A program made the translations under genes and the position numbers. Below are positions 9,137-18,320 of a DNA stretch of 64,000 bases, one piece after another (the first letter of the stretch is position 1; every line of letters begins with the position of its first letter). The stretch is from Sphingomonas sp. Leaf230 (GTDB lineage Bacteria; Pseudomonadota; Alphaproteobacteria; Sphingomonadales; Sphingomonadaceae), in the NCBI RefSeq assembly GCF_001421745.1, contig NZ_LMKW01000008.1, positions 435,027-499,026 of the forward strand. The letters are read 5' to 3'. Below the pieces are notes generated by a model. It ran no database searches. It saw nothing but the letters and a program-made list of their open reading frames with translations, and was not told the origin of the DNA.

Positions 9137-9583
9137 ATGAAGAAGCATCTTATCGCAGCGTTGATGTCGGTCGCCGTCGCAGCGCCGGCCATGCTGCCGA
9201 CCGCCGCGACCGCGCAGCGTTACGACGATCGCCGCGACAACAACGACCGTCGCGATCGTGACGATCGCCGTTTCAACAACGACCGCCGCGGCAACGATCG
9301 CAACTGGCGTGGCGACGACCGCAACTGGGATCCGTCGAACAGCTACCGCGACGGTAAGTACCGCGAGCGCCGCCTCAGCCGCAACGACCGGATCTATCGT
9401 GGTCGCGACGGCCGCGCCTATTGCAAGCGCAACGACGGCACGACCGGCCTCGTGATCGGCGCACTCGGCGGCGGCGCGCTGGCCAACCTGATCGGTGGCG
9501 GCACGCTCGGCACGCTGGCCGGTGCCGGTGGCGGCGCACTGCTGGGCCGGTCGGTCGACCGCGGCAACGTGAAGTGCCGCTGA
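9137..9583 (+). CDS. Secreted Arg/Asp-rich protein with glycine-zipper (2TM) domain
   Basis: 148 residues. It has a clear signal peptide (MKKHLIAALMSVAVAAPAML...ATAQ) and then a very hydrophilic Arg/Asp/Asn-rich stretch (residues ~28-95, repeated DRR/NDRR units). The C-terminus is a glycine-zipper segment (VIGALGGGALANLIGGGTLG, then AGAGGGALLG) like SlyB/RcnB-associated 2TM domains. It is probably an envelope or outer-membrane-associated protein with a structural or stress role; no enzyme motif is seen. AGGAG is placed just upstream of the ATG. A strong hairpin terminator follows at 9611. Confidence 0.85.
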   Translation: MKKHLIAALMSVAVAAPAMLPTAATAQRYDDRRDNNDRRDRDDRRFNNDRRGNDRNWRGDDRNWDPSNSYRDGKYRERRLSRNDRIYRGRDGRAYCKRNDGTTGLVIGALGGGALANLIGGGTLGTLAGAGGGALLGRSVDRGNVKCR

Positions 9584-9610
9584 GCTTCAGCCGAAGCTAG
9601 TGAATGAGGA

Positions 9611-9640
9611 AACGGCGGCCGAGCGATTGGCCGCCGTTTT
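9611..9640 (+). terminator. Rho-independent terminator after the glycine-zipper gene
   Basis: A perfect 10-bp stem, AACGGCGGCC paired with GGCCGCCGTT, around an 8-base loop, followed by TTTTCGTATTT. Its orientation suits the upstream plus-strand gene. The minus-strand mntH gene ends at 9646 and may share the hairpin, although its U-tract is weaker. Confidence 0.85.
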
Positions 9641-9645
9641 CGTAT

Positions 9646-10962
9646 TTACAGCATGCCGTACAGCAGCGTGCCGTTCAGCCCGATGATCACCGCGGCGATC
9701 ACCCAGGCGAGAACCTTCAGCCACGCCGGGCTGACCAGGTCGCCCATGATCGTGCGGTCGCCGGTGAACTTGACGAGCGGCACGACGGCGAACGGAAGTT
9801 GCAGGCTGAGCACGACCTGGCTCAGCACCAGCAGCTTGGTCGCCCCCGCATCGCCCGACGCACCGACCACGAACACCGCCGGCACGATCGCTAGCAACCG
9901 CGTCACCAGCCGCCGCGCCCAGACCGGCATGCGCAGGTTGAGGAACCCCTCCATCACGATCTGACCGGCGAGCGTGCCCGTCACCGTGGAGTTCTGGCCC
10001 GACGCCAGCAGCGCGACCGCGAACAACACGCTCGCCGCGCCCATCCCGAGCATCGGCGCGAGCAGCTGGTACGCCTGGTCGATCTCCGCGACGTCGGTGC
10101 GCCCTGCAACGTGGAAGGTCGCCGCCGCCAGAATCAGGATCGCCGCGTTGATGAAGAAGGCGAGGCCCAGCGCCACGGTGCCGTCGATCGTCGCCATCGT
10201 GATCGCGTCGCGCTTGCCCGCCGTGTCCTTGGCGAACGCACGCGTCTGGACGATCGACGAATGGAGATACAGATTGTGCGGCATCACGGTCGCGCCGAGG
10301 ATGCCGATCGCGATGTAGAGCATCGCCGGGTTGGTGACGATCTGCGTCGTCGGCACCAGCCCGCCGAGCACGCCCGCCCATTCGGGCCGCGCGAGGAACA
10401 GCTCGAAGACGAAGCAGCCGGCGATGATCACGAGCAAGGCGACGACGAACGCCTCCAGCTTGCGGAACCCGAAGCGTTGCAGCGCGAGGATCAGGAACAC
10501 GTCGAGCGCGGTGAGGACGACGCCGTAGACCAAAGGCAGGCCGAACAGCAGCTTCAGCGCAATCGCCGTGCCTAGCACTTCGGCAAGATCGCACGCGATG
10601 ATCGCGATCTCGCACAGGAACCACAGCGCGACGGAGACCGGCTTCGAATAGTGCGCGCGACAGGCTTGGGCCAAGTCGAGCCCGGCCACGATGCCGAGGC
10701 GCGCGGACAGCGCTTGGAGCACCATTGCCATCAGGTTCGACAGCAGCACGACCGACAGCAGCGTGTAACCGAATGCAGAGCCGCCGGCGATGTCGGTCGC
10801 CCAGTTGCCCGGGTCCATATAGCCGACGGCGACGAGATACCCCGGCCCCACGAACGCGAACAGCCGGCGCCAGAACGACGCGCCTTCGGGGACGACGACG
10901 GTGCGGTGGCTCTCGGCGAGCGAGTTGGCGAAGTCGGACGCGGGGAGATTGGGGGCTGACAT
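9646..10962 (-). CDS. mntH: Mn(II)/Fe(II) proton-coupled transporter, Nramp family
   Basis: 438-residue polytopic inner-membrane protein importing Mn2+ (and other divalent metals) with protons. The Nramp signatures are present: [13 protein letters not shown] in the first transmembrane segment (metal-coordinating D and N) and [10 protein letters not shown] (metal-binding M and the family His) in segment 6. About eleven hydrophobic segments are visible, the family norm. ATG 10962 gives [11 protein letters not shown]; an upstream in-frame extension runs into repeat DNA. The 317-bp upstream gap is largely palindromic repeats and I did not find a convincing Mur/Fur or MntR operator. Confidence 0.94.
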   Translation of the reverse strand: MSAPNLPASDFANSLAESHRTVVVPEGASFWRRLFAFVGPGYLVAVGYMDPGNWATDIAGGSAFGYTLLSVVLLSNLMAMVLQALSARLGIVAGLDLAQACRAHYSKPVSVALWFLCEIAIIACDLAEVLGTAIALKLLFGLPLVYGVVLTALDVFLILALQRFGFRKLEAFVVALLVIIAGCFVFELFLARPEWAGVLGGLVPTTQIVTNPAMLYIAIGILGATVMPHNLYLHSSIVQTRAFAKDTAGKRDAITMATIDGTVALGLAFFINAAILILAAATFHVAGRTDVAEIDQAYQLLAPMLGMGAASVLFAVALLASGQNSTVTGTLAGQIVMEGFLNLRMPVWARRLVTRLLAIVPAVFVVGASGDAGATKLLVLSQVVLSLQLPFAVVPLVKFTGDRTIMGDLVSPAWLKVLAWVIAAVIIGLNGTLLYGML

Positions 10963-11040
10963 CGGGGGGTGCTTTGCCGGAACGAGGGGAAGGGGACAAG
11001 GCGTGGCTGGCGAGTCGGGCGACAATGCGCTGACCCGCTT

Positions 11041-11118
11041 CCGTCACCCCAGCGAAAGCTGGGGTATCCCGGTTGGCGGGTGTAGCCATTCGAATGGAGA
11101 GATGCCGGCTTTCGCCGA
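11041..11118. repeat. Decayed or half copy of an F4-like palindromic element
   Basis: Begins CCGTCACCCCAGCGAAAGCT, forming a short hairpin with GCTGGGGT, and ends with GAGATGCCGGCTTTCGCCG. This looks like the two ends of an element whose centre has diverged. It lies in the mntH upstream gap (10963-11279), which otherwise holds only the F3 copy below and no gene. Confidence 0.5.
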
Positions 11119-11160
11119 GCCGACGTGTGTGCGGGTACGTAACGAGTATATGGGAACGTT

Positions 11161-11271
11161 CTCCCCTCCCTGGAAGGGAGGGGCTGGGGGTGGGTAGGCC
11201 CGCTCGAGCCACCACGGTCCGAACATGTGGAAACCGACCCACCCCCGCCCCCTCCCTTCCAGGGAGGGGAG
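11161..11271. repeat. Dispersed palindromic element, family F3, copy 2
   Basis: Same arms as the 7191 copy: CTCCCCTCCCTGGAAGGGAG at the left, CTCCCTTCCAGGGAGGGGAG at the right, with inner GGGGGTGGGTAGG and CCGACCCACCCCC. It occupies the gap between mntH (upstream side) and the end of the AlkA-like gene. Confidence 0.85.
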
Positions 11272-11279
11272 CAAGGAGG

Positions 11280-11903
11280 TCAGATGACCTTCATGTCCGC
11301 CTGGTAATGATGCCACGCGAAGATCGCCGCCGCGCCGCGGTGGGGGCGCCAGGCCTCCGCCACCTCGCGAGTCAGTTTCTCGCTCGGCCGGGTCTCGTGG
11401 CCAAGGATCCGCCCGACCTCGATCTGGATCGCGAGGTCGCCCGCCGGCCAGATATCCGTCCGCCCTTCCGCGAACAGAAGGTAGATCTCCGCCGACCAGC
11501 GACCGATCCCCTTCACGCGGACCAGCGCCGCTATGGCCTCCTCGTCGTCCTCGGGCAGGTTGGTGAGGTCGAGCCGGCCGCTCGTCACCTCGTCGGCGAG
11601 GCTGCGGGCATAGCCGAGTTTCTGGCGGGAAAGGCCGGCGCTCTTCAGCAACTCGTCGCTGGCGGCGGCGATTTTCGCCGGGTCACCTGCGCCGCCGACC
11701 ACCGCGTCGAGCTTGTTCCAGACCGCCGCGGCCGAGGCGACGCTCACCTGCTGCCCGACGATCGTCCGCAGCAACGTCGCGAAGCCGCGCTCGCTGATCC
11801 GCGGCGCGGGGTGGCCCGCATTGCCGACCGCGACCGCGAACGCCGGCTCGATTTCGCACAATGCCGCCATCGCGGTTTCGAGTTGCTCTGCGCTCAGGCC
11901 CAT
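11280..11903 (-). CDS. DNA-3-methyladenine glycosylase, AlkA/HhH-GPD type
   Basis: 207-residue base-excision glycosylase removing alkylated bases. The HhH-GPD core is clear: IVGQQVSVASA, the helix-hairpin-helix VKGIGRWSAE (about residues 125-135), and the following WPAGDLAIQ, whose Asp is the expected catalytic residue. It lacks the N-terminal AlkA domain of E. coli, as short alphaproteobacterial DNA-3-methyladenine glycosylases do. ATG at 11903 was chosen; upstream in-frame codons overlap the divergent ferredoxin gene region. Confidence 0.88.
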   Translation of the reverse strand: MGLSAEQLETAMAALCEIEPAFAVAVGNAGHPAPRISERGFATLLRTIVGQQVSVASAAAVWNKLDAVVGGAGDPAKIAAASDELLKSAGLSRQKLGYARSLADEVTSGRLDLTNLPEDDEEAIAALVRVKGIGRWSAEIYLLFAEGRTDIWPAGDLAIQIEVGRILGHETRPSEKLTREVAEAWRPHRGAAAIFAWHHYQADMKVI

Positions 11904-11963
11904 GATGCTTGATCCCTGGCTCGCGCAACGGCATGAACGCACGAAGATTTTTCGGAGAATGAC

Positions 11964-12281
11964 ATGCCCAAGCTTATCGTCGTGACGCGCGAAGGGGAAG
12001 AACGCGAGATCATCGGCGAGGCGGGCCTTTCGGTGATGGAAGTCATCCGCGACGCCGGGATCGACGAGATCCTGGCGCTGTGCGGCGGCTGTTGCTCGTG
12101 CGCCACCTGCCACGTCCATGTCGACCCGGACTTTGCGGCCAAATTGAAGCCGATGGGGCCTGACGAGGATGACCTGCTCGATTCGACGAGTGATCGGGAT
12201 GAGTTTTCACGCCTGTCGTGCCAGATCGAGCTGACTGAAGGGCTCGATGGCCTGAAGGTTCGGATCGCGGCGGAGGACTGA
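11964..12281 (+). CDS. [2Fe-2S] ferredoxin, adrenodoxin type
   Basis: 105-residue electron carrier. Cluster ligands are seen in [10 protein letters not shown] followed by a distant SCQ cysteine near residue 85 (RLSCQIE), the C-x5-C-x2-C-xn-C pattern of vertebrate/plant-type ferredoxins in bacterial P450 and Isc systems. The N-terminal [12 protein letters not shown] strand and the C-terminal DGLKVRIA match the family. No reductase or P450 gene adjoins it, so the partner is unknown. ATG 11964 follows a GGAGAA ribosome site. Confidence 0.93.
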   Translation: MPKLIVVTREGEEREIIGEAGLSVMEVIRDAGIDEILALCGGCCSCATCHVHVDPDFAAKLKPMGPDEDDLLDSTSDRDEFSRLSCQIELTEGLDGLKVRIAAED

Positions 12282-12289
12282 TTCCCCCT

Positions 12290-12440
12290 GTCCCTCGCCC
12301 CTACGGGGAGAGGGAGGGAGGAGCCTTAGGCGACGGAAGGGAGAGGGGCTGTTGGGATCCAAGTCCCGAGCCTCACGCCCCTCTCCCTTCCCACCGCAAG
12401 GGCGGCGGGCCCCTTCCCTCTCCCCGTAGGGGCGAGGGAG
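12290..12440. repeat. Dispersed palindromic element, family F1, copy 2
   Basis: 151 bp, nearly identical along its length to 1811-1960, including the internal GACGGAAGGGAGAGGGGCT and CCCCTCTCCCTTCCCAC blocks. Like copy 1 it lies exactly between convergent genes (ferredoxin and rlmB) and may serve as a bidirectional terminator. Confidence 0.85.
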
Positions 12441-12446
12441 TTCAGG

Positions 12447-13190
12447 TCACCGCGTCGTTATCGCATACAGCGCGATCGCCGCCGCATTCGACACGTTCAG
12501 GCTCTCCACCTTCTCCGAGATCGGCAGTTTCGCCAGCTCGTCGCAATGCTGCTCGGTATTCTGCCGCATGCCCTCGCCCTCGGCACCGAGCACGATCGCG
12601 ATCCGCTGCGTACCCATCGCTTCCGACAACGTCTGCGTCGCGTGGCCCGTCAGCCCGATCCGCCAGAACCCCGCCGCCGCAATCTCTTCCAGAGCGCGCG
12701 CCAGGTTCACCACCCGAATCCAAGGCACCGACTCAAGCGCGCCCGAAGCCGCCCGCGCGATCGTCCCGGACTCCGGCGGTGCATTCCGATCCGGCGTGAT
12801 GATCCCCAGCGCATCGAACGCCGCCGCCGAGCGCAAAATCGCGCCGACGTTATGCGGATCGGTCACCCCGTCGAGGATCACCAGTGGGCGGTTGTCGTCC
12901 TTGCCGTGCTCGAGCAGGTCGGCCAGCCACATGTCCTCGAGCGGCTCGACCTCGATCACCACGCCCTGGTGCGGCGCGTCGCCCGGCACCAGCCGCGCCA
13001 AATCCATCGCCTCGGCATAGGTCACCGGCACGTCGGCCGGCAGGTCGAACCCGGCCAGCGCCTCGCGCGTGCCGAGGATTTTGCGCACCGTCCGCTCCGG
13101 ATTGGCGAGCGCCGCGCCCACCGCGTGCTTGCCCCAGAAGCGGGGGCGGCCTGCCGGTGCCTTGCTCGGCCTGTGTCCCTTGCGTGCCAT
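12447..13190 (-). CDS. rlmB: 23S rRNA (guanosine-2'-O)-methyltransferase, RlmB/SpoU family
   Basis: 247-residue SAM-dependent RNA ribose methyltransferase of the SPOUT (knotted) class; family members modify G2251 of 23S rRNA. It has an N-terminal substrate-binding domain (FWGKHAVGAALANP), then the three SpoU motifs: DGVTDPHNVGAILRSAAAFD, IVLGAEGEGMR and VESLNVSNAAAIALY. The very basic N-terminus (MARKGHRPSK) is typical. It is divergent from tRNA-Tyr. Assignment to RlmB rather than another SpoU 2'-O-methyltransferase rests on the N-terminal domain and overall length. Confidence 0.9.
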   Translation of the reverse strand: MARKGHRPSKAPAGRPRFWGKHAVGAALANPERTVRKILGTREALAGFDLPADVPVTYAEAMDLARLVPGDAPHQGVVIEVEPLEDMWLADLLEHGKDDNRPLVILDGVTDPHNVGAILRSAAAFDALGIITPDRNAPPESGTIARAASGALESVPWIRVVNLARALEEIAAAGFWRIGLTGHATQTLSEAMGTQRIAIVLGAEGEGMRQNTEQHCDELAKLPISEKVESLNVSNAAAIALYAITTR

Positions 13191-13351
13191 ATTCGCTCTC
13201 TATCGTGTCTGTGTATGCCGCGTCCTTGTCGGCATTCCGCTCCCGCGGCAACTATGAACCACGAAACTTCGCAAAACCCGCGTTGACAGGCGGGGCGCGC
13301 TTCGCCATTGAGCCGCCTCGCTTGAAAGAGCGGCGCTTGCAAAAGCGGCCT

Positions 13352-13438
13352 GGACAGGTGGCCGAGTGGTTAAAGGCAGCAGACTGTAAATCTGCCGGAG
13401 TTTCTCCTACGTAGGTTCGAACCCTACCCTGTCCACCA
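13352..13438 (+). tRNA. tRNA-Tyr (anticodon GTA), CCA encoded
   Basis: 87-nt class II tRNA. The acceptor stem GGACAGG pairs with CCTGTCC (13428-13434), followed by discriminator A and genomic CCA. The anticodon stem GCAGA/TCTGC encloses loop CTGTAAA (anticodon GTA). A long variable arm (around CGGAGTTTCTCCTACG) and T-arm TAGGTTCGAACCCTA follow. Bacterial tRNA-Tyr carries a long variable arm, which agrees with the anticodon. Confidence 0.97.
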
Positions 13439-13578
13439 CCGCCCCCGCGCGGTGATGGATCATCCCAAATTCAAAGCATTGATCGGCAACATTCTTTTCC
13501 GTCACGGGAAGGAAGTCCGCGTGACATCGGCTCGCGGACGGCTAGGATCGCCGCGACCGTAACGATTTCGGAAACCGC

Positions 13579-16020
13579 GTGACCTCAGATCCTGCCGTAC
13601 AGCCGCCCGTTCAAGCACCCGTCATCCAGGATCTAGCCGACTCGATCCTCGACACGCTGGTCCACCGCATCGGCAAGGATGCGCAGGCCGCCCGCCCCCA
13701 CGACTGGCTCGCCGCGACGATTCTGACGGTGCGCAACGACATCGTCGAACGCTGGATGGCCTCGACCAAGGCGGCACACGCGGCCGGCGCCAAGCGCGTC
13801 TATTATCTCAGCCTCGAGTTCCTGATCGGCCGGCTGCTGCGCGACGCGGTGACCAACCTCCAGCGCAACGACGAAGTCACGCAGGCGCTTGCGCTCCACG
13901 GCGTCGACCTCGCCGAACTCGAAGAGATCGAACCCGACGCGGCGCTCGGTAATGGCGGCCTCGGCAGGCTCGCCGCCTGCTTCATGGAGAGCATGGCAAG
14001 CCTAGCGCTGCCGGCTTACGGCTACGGCATCCGCTACGTGAACGGCATGTTCCGCCAGCGGATCGACGATGGATGGCAGGTAGAGATGCCGGAGAACTGG
14101 CTCGCGCACGGCAATCCCTGGGAATTCGAACGCCGCGAGAGCGCCTATTTCGTCGGCTTCGGCGGCGAAGTGACGGTAACCGATGGGGGTCAGGTTCACT
14201 GGAGCCCGTCCGAAGCGGTCGAGGCCACTGCCGTCGATACTCCCGTGGTCGGCTGGCGCGGCAAACACGTCAACACGCTCCGCCTCTGGACTGCCAGCGC
14301 GTTCGATCCGATCAAGCTCGACCGCTTCAACGCTGGCGATTTCTCGGGCGCGCTTGCCGATCAGACGCGCGCCGAGACGCTCACCCGCGTCCTCTACCCC
14401 AACGATTCCACCGCGGCGGGGCAGGAACTACGTCTCCGCCAAGAGTATTTCTTCTCGTCCGCGTCGATCCAGGACATCGTCCGGCGCCACATCCAGTATT
14501 TCGGCGACATCCGTACGCTGCCCGACAAGGCCGCGATCCAGCTCAACGACACCCATCCCGCAGTGTCGGTCGCGGAGCTCATGCGGCTGTTGATCGACCA
14601 CCACGAATTCGCGTTCGACGAGGCGTGGAAGATCACGCGCGCCACCTTCGGCTACACCAACCACACGCTGTTGCCCGAGGCGCTGGAGAGCTGGCCGCTG
14701 CCGCTGTTCGAACGCCTGCTCCCGCGGCACATGCAGATCGTCTACGCGATCAACGCCAAGCTGCTGCGGGAGGCGCGCGGCACCGAGGGTATCGACGACC
14801 GCGCGATCTCGGCGATCAGCCTGATCGACGAGGGCGGCGAGCGGCGCGTGCGGATGGCGAACCTCGCCTTTGCCGGGTCGCACAGCGTCAACGGCGTCGC
14901 CGCGCTGCATACGCAGCTAATGAAGAAGACGGTCTTCGCCGATCTGCACAAGCTCTACCCGACGCGGATCAACAACAAGACGAACGGCATCACGCCGCGC
15001 CGCTGGCTCCAGCAGTGCAACCCCGGCCTCACCGCGCTGATCCGCGATGCGATCGGCGATGGCTTCCTCGACGATGCCGAAAAGCTGGTCGATCTGGATG
15101 TTTTCGCGGACGACTCCGGTTTCAGGGAGCGCTTTTCGAGCGTGAAGCGTTCGAACAAGGTGGCACTGGCTAATCACATCAAGGAGACGATGGGGCTCCG
15201 CGTCGACCCGGACGCGATGTTCGACGTCCAGATCAAGCGCATCCACGAATATAAGCGCCAGCTGCTCAACATCATCGAGACGGTCGCACTCTACGACCAG
15301 ATCCGCAGCCATCCCGAACGCGACTGGACCCCGCGGGTCAAGCTGTTCGCGGGCAAGGCGGCGTCGAGCTATCATAACGCCAAACTCGTCATCAAGCTGG
15401 CCAACGACGTCGCGCGCCGGATCAATGCCGATCCATCGGTCGGCGGCCTGCTCAAGGTCGCGTTCCTGCCCAACTACAACGTGTCGCTGGCGGAGAAGAT
15501 CATCCCCGCCGCCGACCTCAGCGAGCAGATCTCGACCGCCGGCCTCGAAGCGTCGGGCACCGGCAACATGAAGTTCGCGATGAACGGCGCGCTGACGATC
15601 GGCACGCTCGACGGCGCGAACATCGAGATCAAGGACCGCGTCGGCGACGACAACATCTTCATCTTCGGCATGACCGCGGACGAGGTCGAGGCGAAGCGCG
15701 CCGACGGCTATGATCCGCGCAGCGTCATCGACGGCTCGAACGAACTCCGCCAGGCGGTGTCCGCGATCGCGTCCGGCGTGTTCTCCCCCGACGACAAGAC
15801 GCGCTACGCCGGCTTGATGGGCGGGCTGTACGACGGCGACTGGTTCATGCTCGCCGCCGATTTCGACAGCTATGCTGCCGCCCAGCGCGCGGTCGACACG
15901 CGCTGGAACGACCGCGATGCATGGGTCGCCTCGACCGTCCGCAACGTCGCGCGCGTCGGCTGGTTCTCGTCCGATCGCACGATCCGCGAATATGCGCGGG
16001 AAATCTGGACGGTGATGTGA
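13579..16020 (+). CDS. glgP: Glycogen/starch/alpha-glucan phosphorylase
   Basis: 813-residue PLP enzyme releasing glucose-1-phosphate from glycogen; length matches the family. Visible blocks include YYLSLEFLIGR, ALGNGGLGRLAACFMES, LNDTHPAVSVAELMR, the C-terminal IKRIHEYKRQLLN, and the PLP-lysine region EASGTGNMKFAMNG. The start is GTG at 13579; there is no good alternative ATG nearby. It is the first gene of a glycogen operon, and its last codons (ATG TGA) overlap the GTG start of glgB. The upstream 140 bp after tRNA-Tyr must hold the promoter; I see no clear boxes. Confidence 0.97.
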   Translation: MTSDPAVQPPVQAPVIQDLADSILDTLVHRIGKDAQAARPHDWLAATILTVRNDIVERWMASTKAAHAAGAKRVYYLSLEFLIGRLLRDAVTNLQRNDEVTQALALHGVDLAELEEIEPDAALGNGGLGRLAACFMESMASLALPAYGYGIRYVNGMFRQRIDDGWQVEMPENWLAHGNPWEFERRESAYFVGFGGEVTVTDGGQVHWSPSEAVEATAVDTPVVGWRGKHVNTLRLWTASAFDPIKLDRFNAGDFSGALADQTRAETLTRVLYPNDSTAAGQELRLRQEYFFSSASIQDIVRRHIQYFGDIRTLPDKAAIQLNDTHPAVSVAELMRLLIDHHEFAFDEAWKITRATFGYTNHTLLPEALESWPLPLFERLLPRHMQIVYAINAKLLREARGTEGIDDRAISAISLIDEGGERRVRMANLAFAGSHSVNGVAALHTQLMKKTVFADLHKLYPTRINNKTNGITPRRWLQQCNPGLTALIRDAIGDGFLDDAEKLVDLDVFADDSGFRERFSSVKRSNKVALANHIKETMGLRVDPDAMFDVQIKRIHEYKRQLLNIIETVALYDQIRSHPERDWTPRVKLFAGKAASSYHNAKLVIKLANDVARRINADPSVGGLLKVAFLPNYNVSLAEKIIPAADLSEQISTAGLEASGTGNMKFAMNGALTIGTLDGANIEIKDRVGDDNIFIFGMTADEVEAKRADGYDPRSVIDGSNELRQAVSAIASGVFSPDDKTRYAGLMGGLYDGDWFMLAADFDSYAAAQRAVDTRWNDRDAWVASTVRNVARVGWFSSDRTIREYAREIWTVM

Positions 16021-18179
16021 AGCCACCCGAAGGCGCCATCGTAGCTCTCCTCGAAGGGCGTCACGACGATCCGTTCTCGCTGCTCGGCGTCCACAGCGGC
16101 CCGACCGGCGTGTTCGCCCGCGTCTGGCTGCCCGGCGCGGATACCGCGGAGGCACACGCACTAGACGGCACCGCGCTCGGCACGCTCCCTCGCATCGACG
16201 ATCGCGGCCTGTTCGAGGGTCCGATCGACGGCGAAGCACAGCCGGTGAAATACCATGCGGAGGCGGGCGACACGTCGTGGTGGGTCACCGACCCCTACAG
16301 CTTCGGCCCCGTGCTCGGCCCGATCGACGATCTTCTGATGGCGGAGGGCACGCACCGCCGCCTCCACGACAAGATGGGCGCGCACCTGATCGAGCACGAA
16401 GGCGCACACGGCGTCCATTTCGCGCTCTGGGCCCCCAATGCGCAGCGCGTGTCGGTGGTCGGCGACTTCAACGACTGGGACGGCCGCCGCCACGCGATGC
16501 GCAAGCGCGGCGACGTCGGCGTGTGGGAGATCTTCATCCCCGACATCGCCGAATACCGCGCGTACAAGTTCGAGATCGTCGGCCCCGACGGCCAGCTGCA
16601 ACCGCTCAAGGCCGACCCGTTCGCGTTCGCGGCCGAACTCCGCCCCGCCAACGCCTCGATCACGCGGAAACTCGCGCACGACTGGGCCGACACCGATCAT
16701 CGGAAACATTGGGCCTCGGTCGATCCACGCCGCGTGCCGATCAGCATTTATGAGGTCCACGCCGGCTCCTGGGACCGCGACGCCGACGGCTGGTTCCTGA
16801 CTTGGGACGCGCTCGCCGATCGTCTGATCCCGTACGTGGTCGAGATGGGCTTCACGCACATCGAATTCCTGCCGATCAGCGAACACCCGTACGACCCGAG
16901 CTGGGGCTACCAGACCACCGGCCTCTATGCGCCCTCCGCGCGCTTCGGCGACGTCGAAGGGTTCGCGCGGTTCGTCGATGGCGCGCATCTCGCCGGCATC
17001 GGCGTGCTGCTCGACTGGGTCCCCGCGCATTTCCCGACCGACGCGTTCGGGCTGGCGAAGTTCGACGGTACCGCGCTGTACGAACACGAGGACCCACGGC
17101 TCGGCTTCCACCCCGACTGGAACACCGCGATCTACAATTTCGGGCGGCGCGAAGTGACGTCGTTCCTCGTCAACAACGCGCTGTTCTGGGCCGAGCGCTA
17201 TCATATCGACGGCCTGCGCGTGGATGCGGTCGCGTCGATGCTGTACCGCGATTACTCGCGCAAAAGCGGCGAATGGATCCCCAACGCAGACGGCGGCCGC
17301 GAGAATTGGGAAGCCGTCGCGTTCCTCCGCGACATGAACCGCGAGATCTACGGCCAGCACCCCGGCGTCTTCACGATCGCCGAGGAATCGACCTCCTGGC
17401 CGGGCGTCTCAGCGCCGGTAAGCGACGACGGCAAGAGCGGCGGCTTGGGGTTCGGGTTCAAGTGGAACATGGGCTTCATGCACGACACGCTCCAGTACAT
17501 GGCGCGCGATCCGCTGCACCGGAAGCACCATCACGGCGAGATCAATTTCGGCCTCGTCTACGCGTTCAGCGAGAATTTCGTCCTGCCCCTCAGCCATGAC
17601 GAGGTCGTCCACGGCAAGGGTTCGCTGCTCACCAAGATGCCCGGCGACGACTGGCAGCAGTTCGCCAACCTGCGCGCCTATTACGCGTTCATGTGGGGCT
17701 ACCCCGGCAAGAAACTGCTCTTCATGGGGCAGGAGTTCGCGCAGCGCCGCGAATGGTCGGAAGCGCGCGCGCTCGATTGGGACTTGCGCAACGCACGTAG
17801 CCACGAAGGCATCCGCAACCTCGTCCGCGACCTCAACACCGTCTACCGCGAGAAGCCGGCGTTGCACGCGCGCGATTGCGAGGCGGAGGGCTTCGAATGG
17901 CTAGTCGCGGACGACGCCGCCAATTCGGTGTTCGCGTGGCTGCGCAAGGCCCCCGGCGCGAAGCCGATCGCGATCGTCGCCAACATGACGCCGATCGCGC
18001 GCGCGCCCTACCGCGTGCCGCTGCCGCTCGACGGCCGCTGGTGCGAGATCATCAACAGCGACGCGCACGACTATTGGGGCAGCGGGCTCGGCAATCTCGG
18101 CGGCGTCGTCGCGAAGGACGGCGCGGCCTGGGTCACGCTGCCGCCGCTCGCGACGATCATGCTCGAATACGAAGGATAG
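16017..18179 (+). CDS. glgB: 1,4-alpha-glucan branching enzyme
   Basis: 720 residues, near E. coli GlgB. An N-terminal carbohydrate-binding (CBM48-like) region is followed by a GH13 catalytic barrel with DWVPAHFP, the nucleophile region LRVDAVASMLY, the acid/base region TIAEEST, and LSHDEVVHGKGSL. A C-terminal beta domain ends the protein. The GTG start at 16017 lies inside the end of glgP (ATGTGA), implying translational coupling. It makes alpha-1,6 branches in glycogen built by GlgA. Confidence 0.97.
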   Translation: MKPPEGAIVALLEGRHDDPFSLLGVHSGPTGVFARVWLPGADTAEAHALDGTALGTLPRIDDRGLFEGPIDGEAQPVKYHAEAGDTSWWVTDPYSFGPVLGPIDDLLMAEGTHRRLHDKMGAHLIEHEGAHGVHFALWAPNAQRVSVVGDFNDWDGRRHAMRKRGDVGVWEIFIPDIAEYRAYKFEIVGPDGQLQPLKADPFAFAAELRPANASITRKLAHDWADTDHRKHWASVDPRRVPISIYEVHAGSWDRDADGWFLTWDALADRLIPYVVEMGFTHIEFLPISEHPYDPSWGYQTTGLYAPSARFGDVEGFARFVDGAHLAGIGVLLDWVPAHFPTDAFGLAKFDGTALYEHEDPRLGFHPDWNTAIYNFGRREVTSFLVNNALFWAERYHIDGLRVDAVASMLYRDYSRKSGEWIPNADGGRENWEAVAFLRDMNREIYGQHPGVFTIAEESTSWPGVSAPVSDDGKSGGLGFGFKWNMGFMHDTLQYMARDPLHRKHHHGEINFGLVYAFSENFVLPLSHDEVVHGKGSLLTKMPGDDWQQFANLRAYYAFMWGYPGKKLLFMGQEFAQRREWSEARALDWDLRNARSHEGIRNLVRDLNTVYREKPALHARDCEAEGFEWLVADDAANSVFAWLRKAPGAKPIAIVANMTPIARAPYRVPLPLDGRWCEIINSDAHDYWGSGLGNLGGVVAKDGAAWVTLPPLATIMLEYEG

Positions 18180-18180
18180 T

Positions 18181-18280
18181 CCGTCATGCCGGGCTCGTTC
18201 CGGCATCCACCGTTCCGCAGGCTCAGCGGCTTGAGAGTGTGCGGAACGGTGGACCCCGGAACAAGTCCGGGGTGACGGGG
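18181..18280. repeat. Dispersed palindromic element, family F4, in glgB-glgC gap
   Basis: Starts directly after the glgB stop with CCGTCATGCCGGGCTCGTTC and ends CCGGGGTGACGGGG. Inner arms CCACCGTTCCGC and GCGGAACGGTGG are complementary. It makes up most of the 141-bp glgB-glgC spacer; glgC keeps its own GGGAGAG ribosome site beyond it. Confidence 0.85.
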
Positions 18281-18320
18281 AGTTATAGCGACGAACAAGA
18301 CGAACACGGGAGAGACGGAC

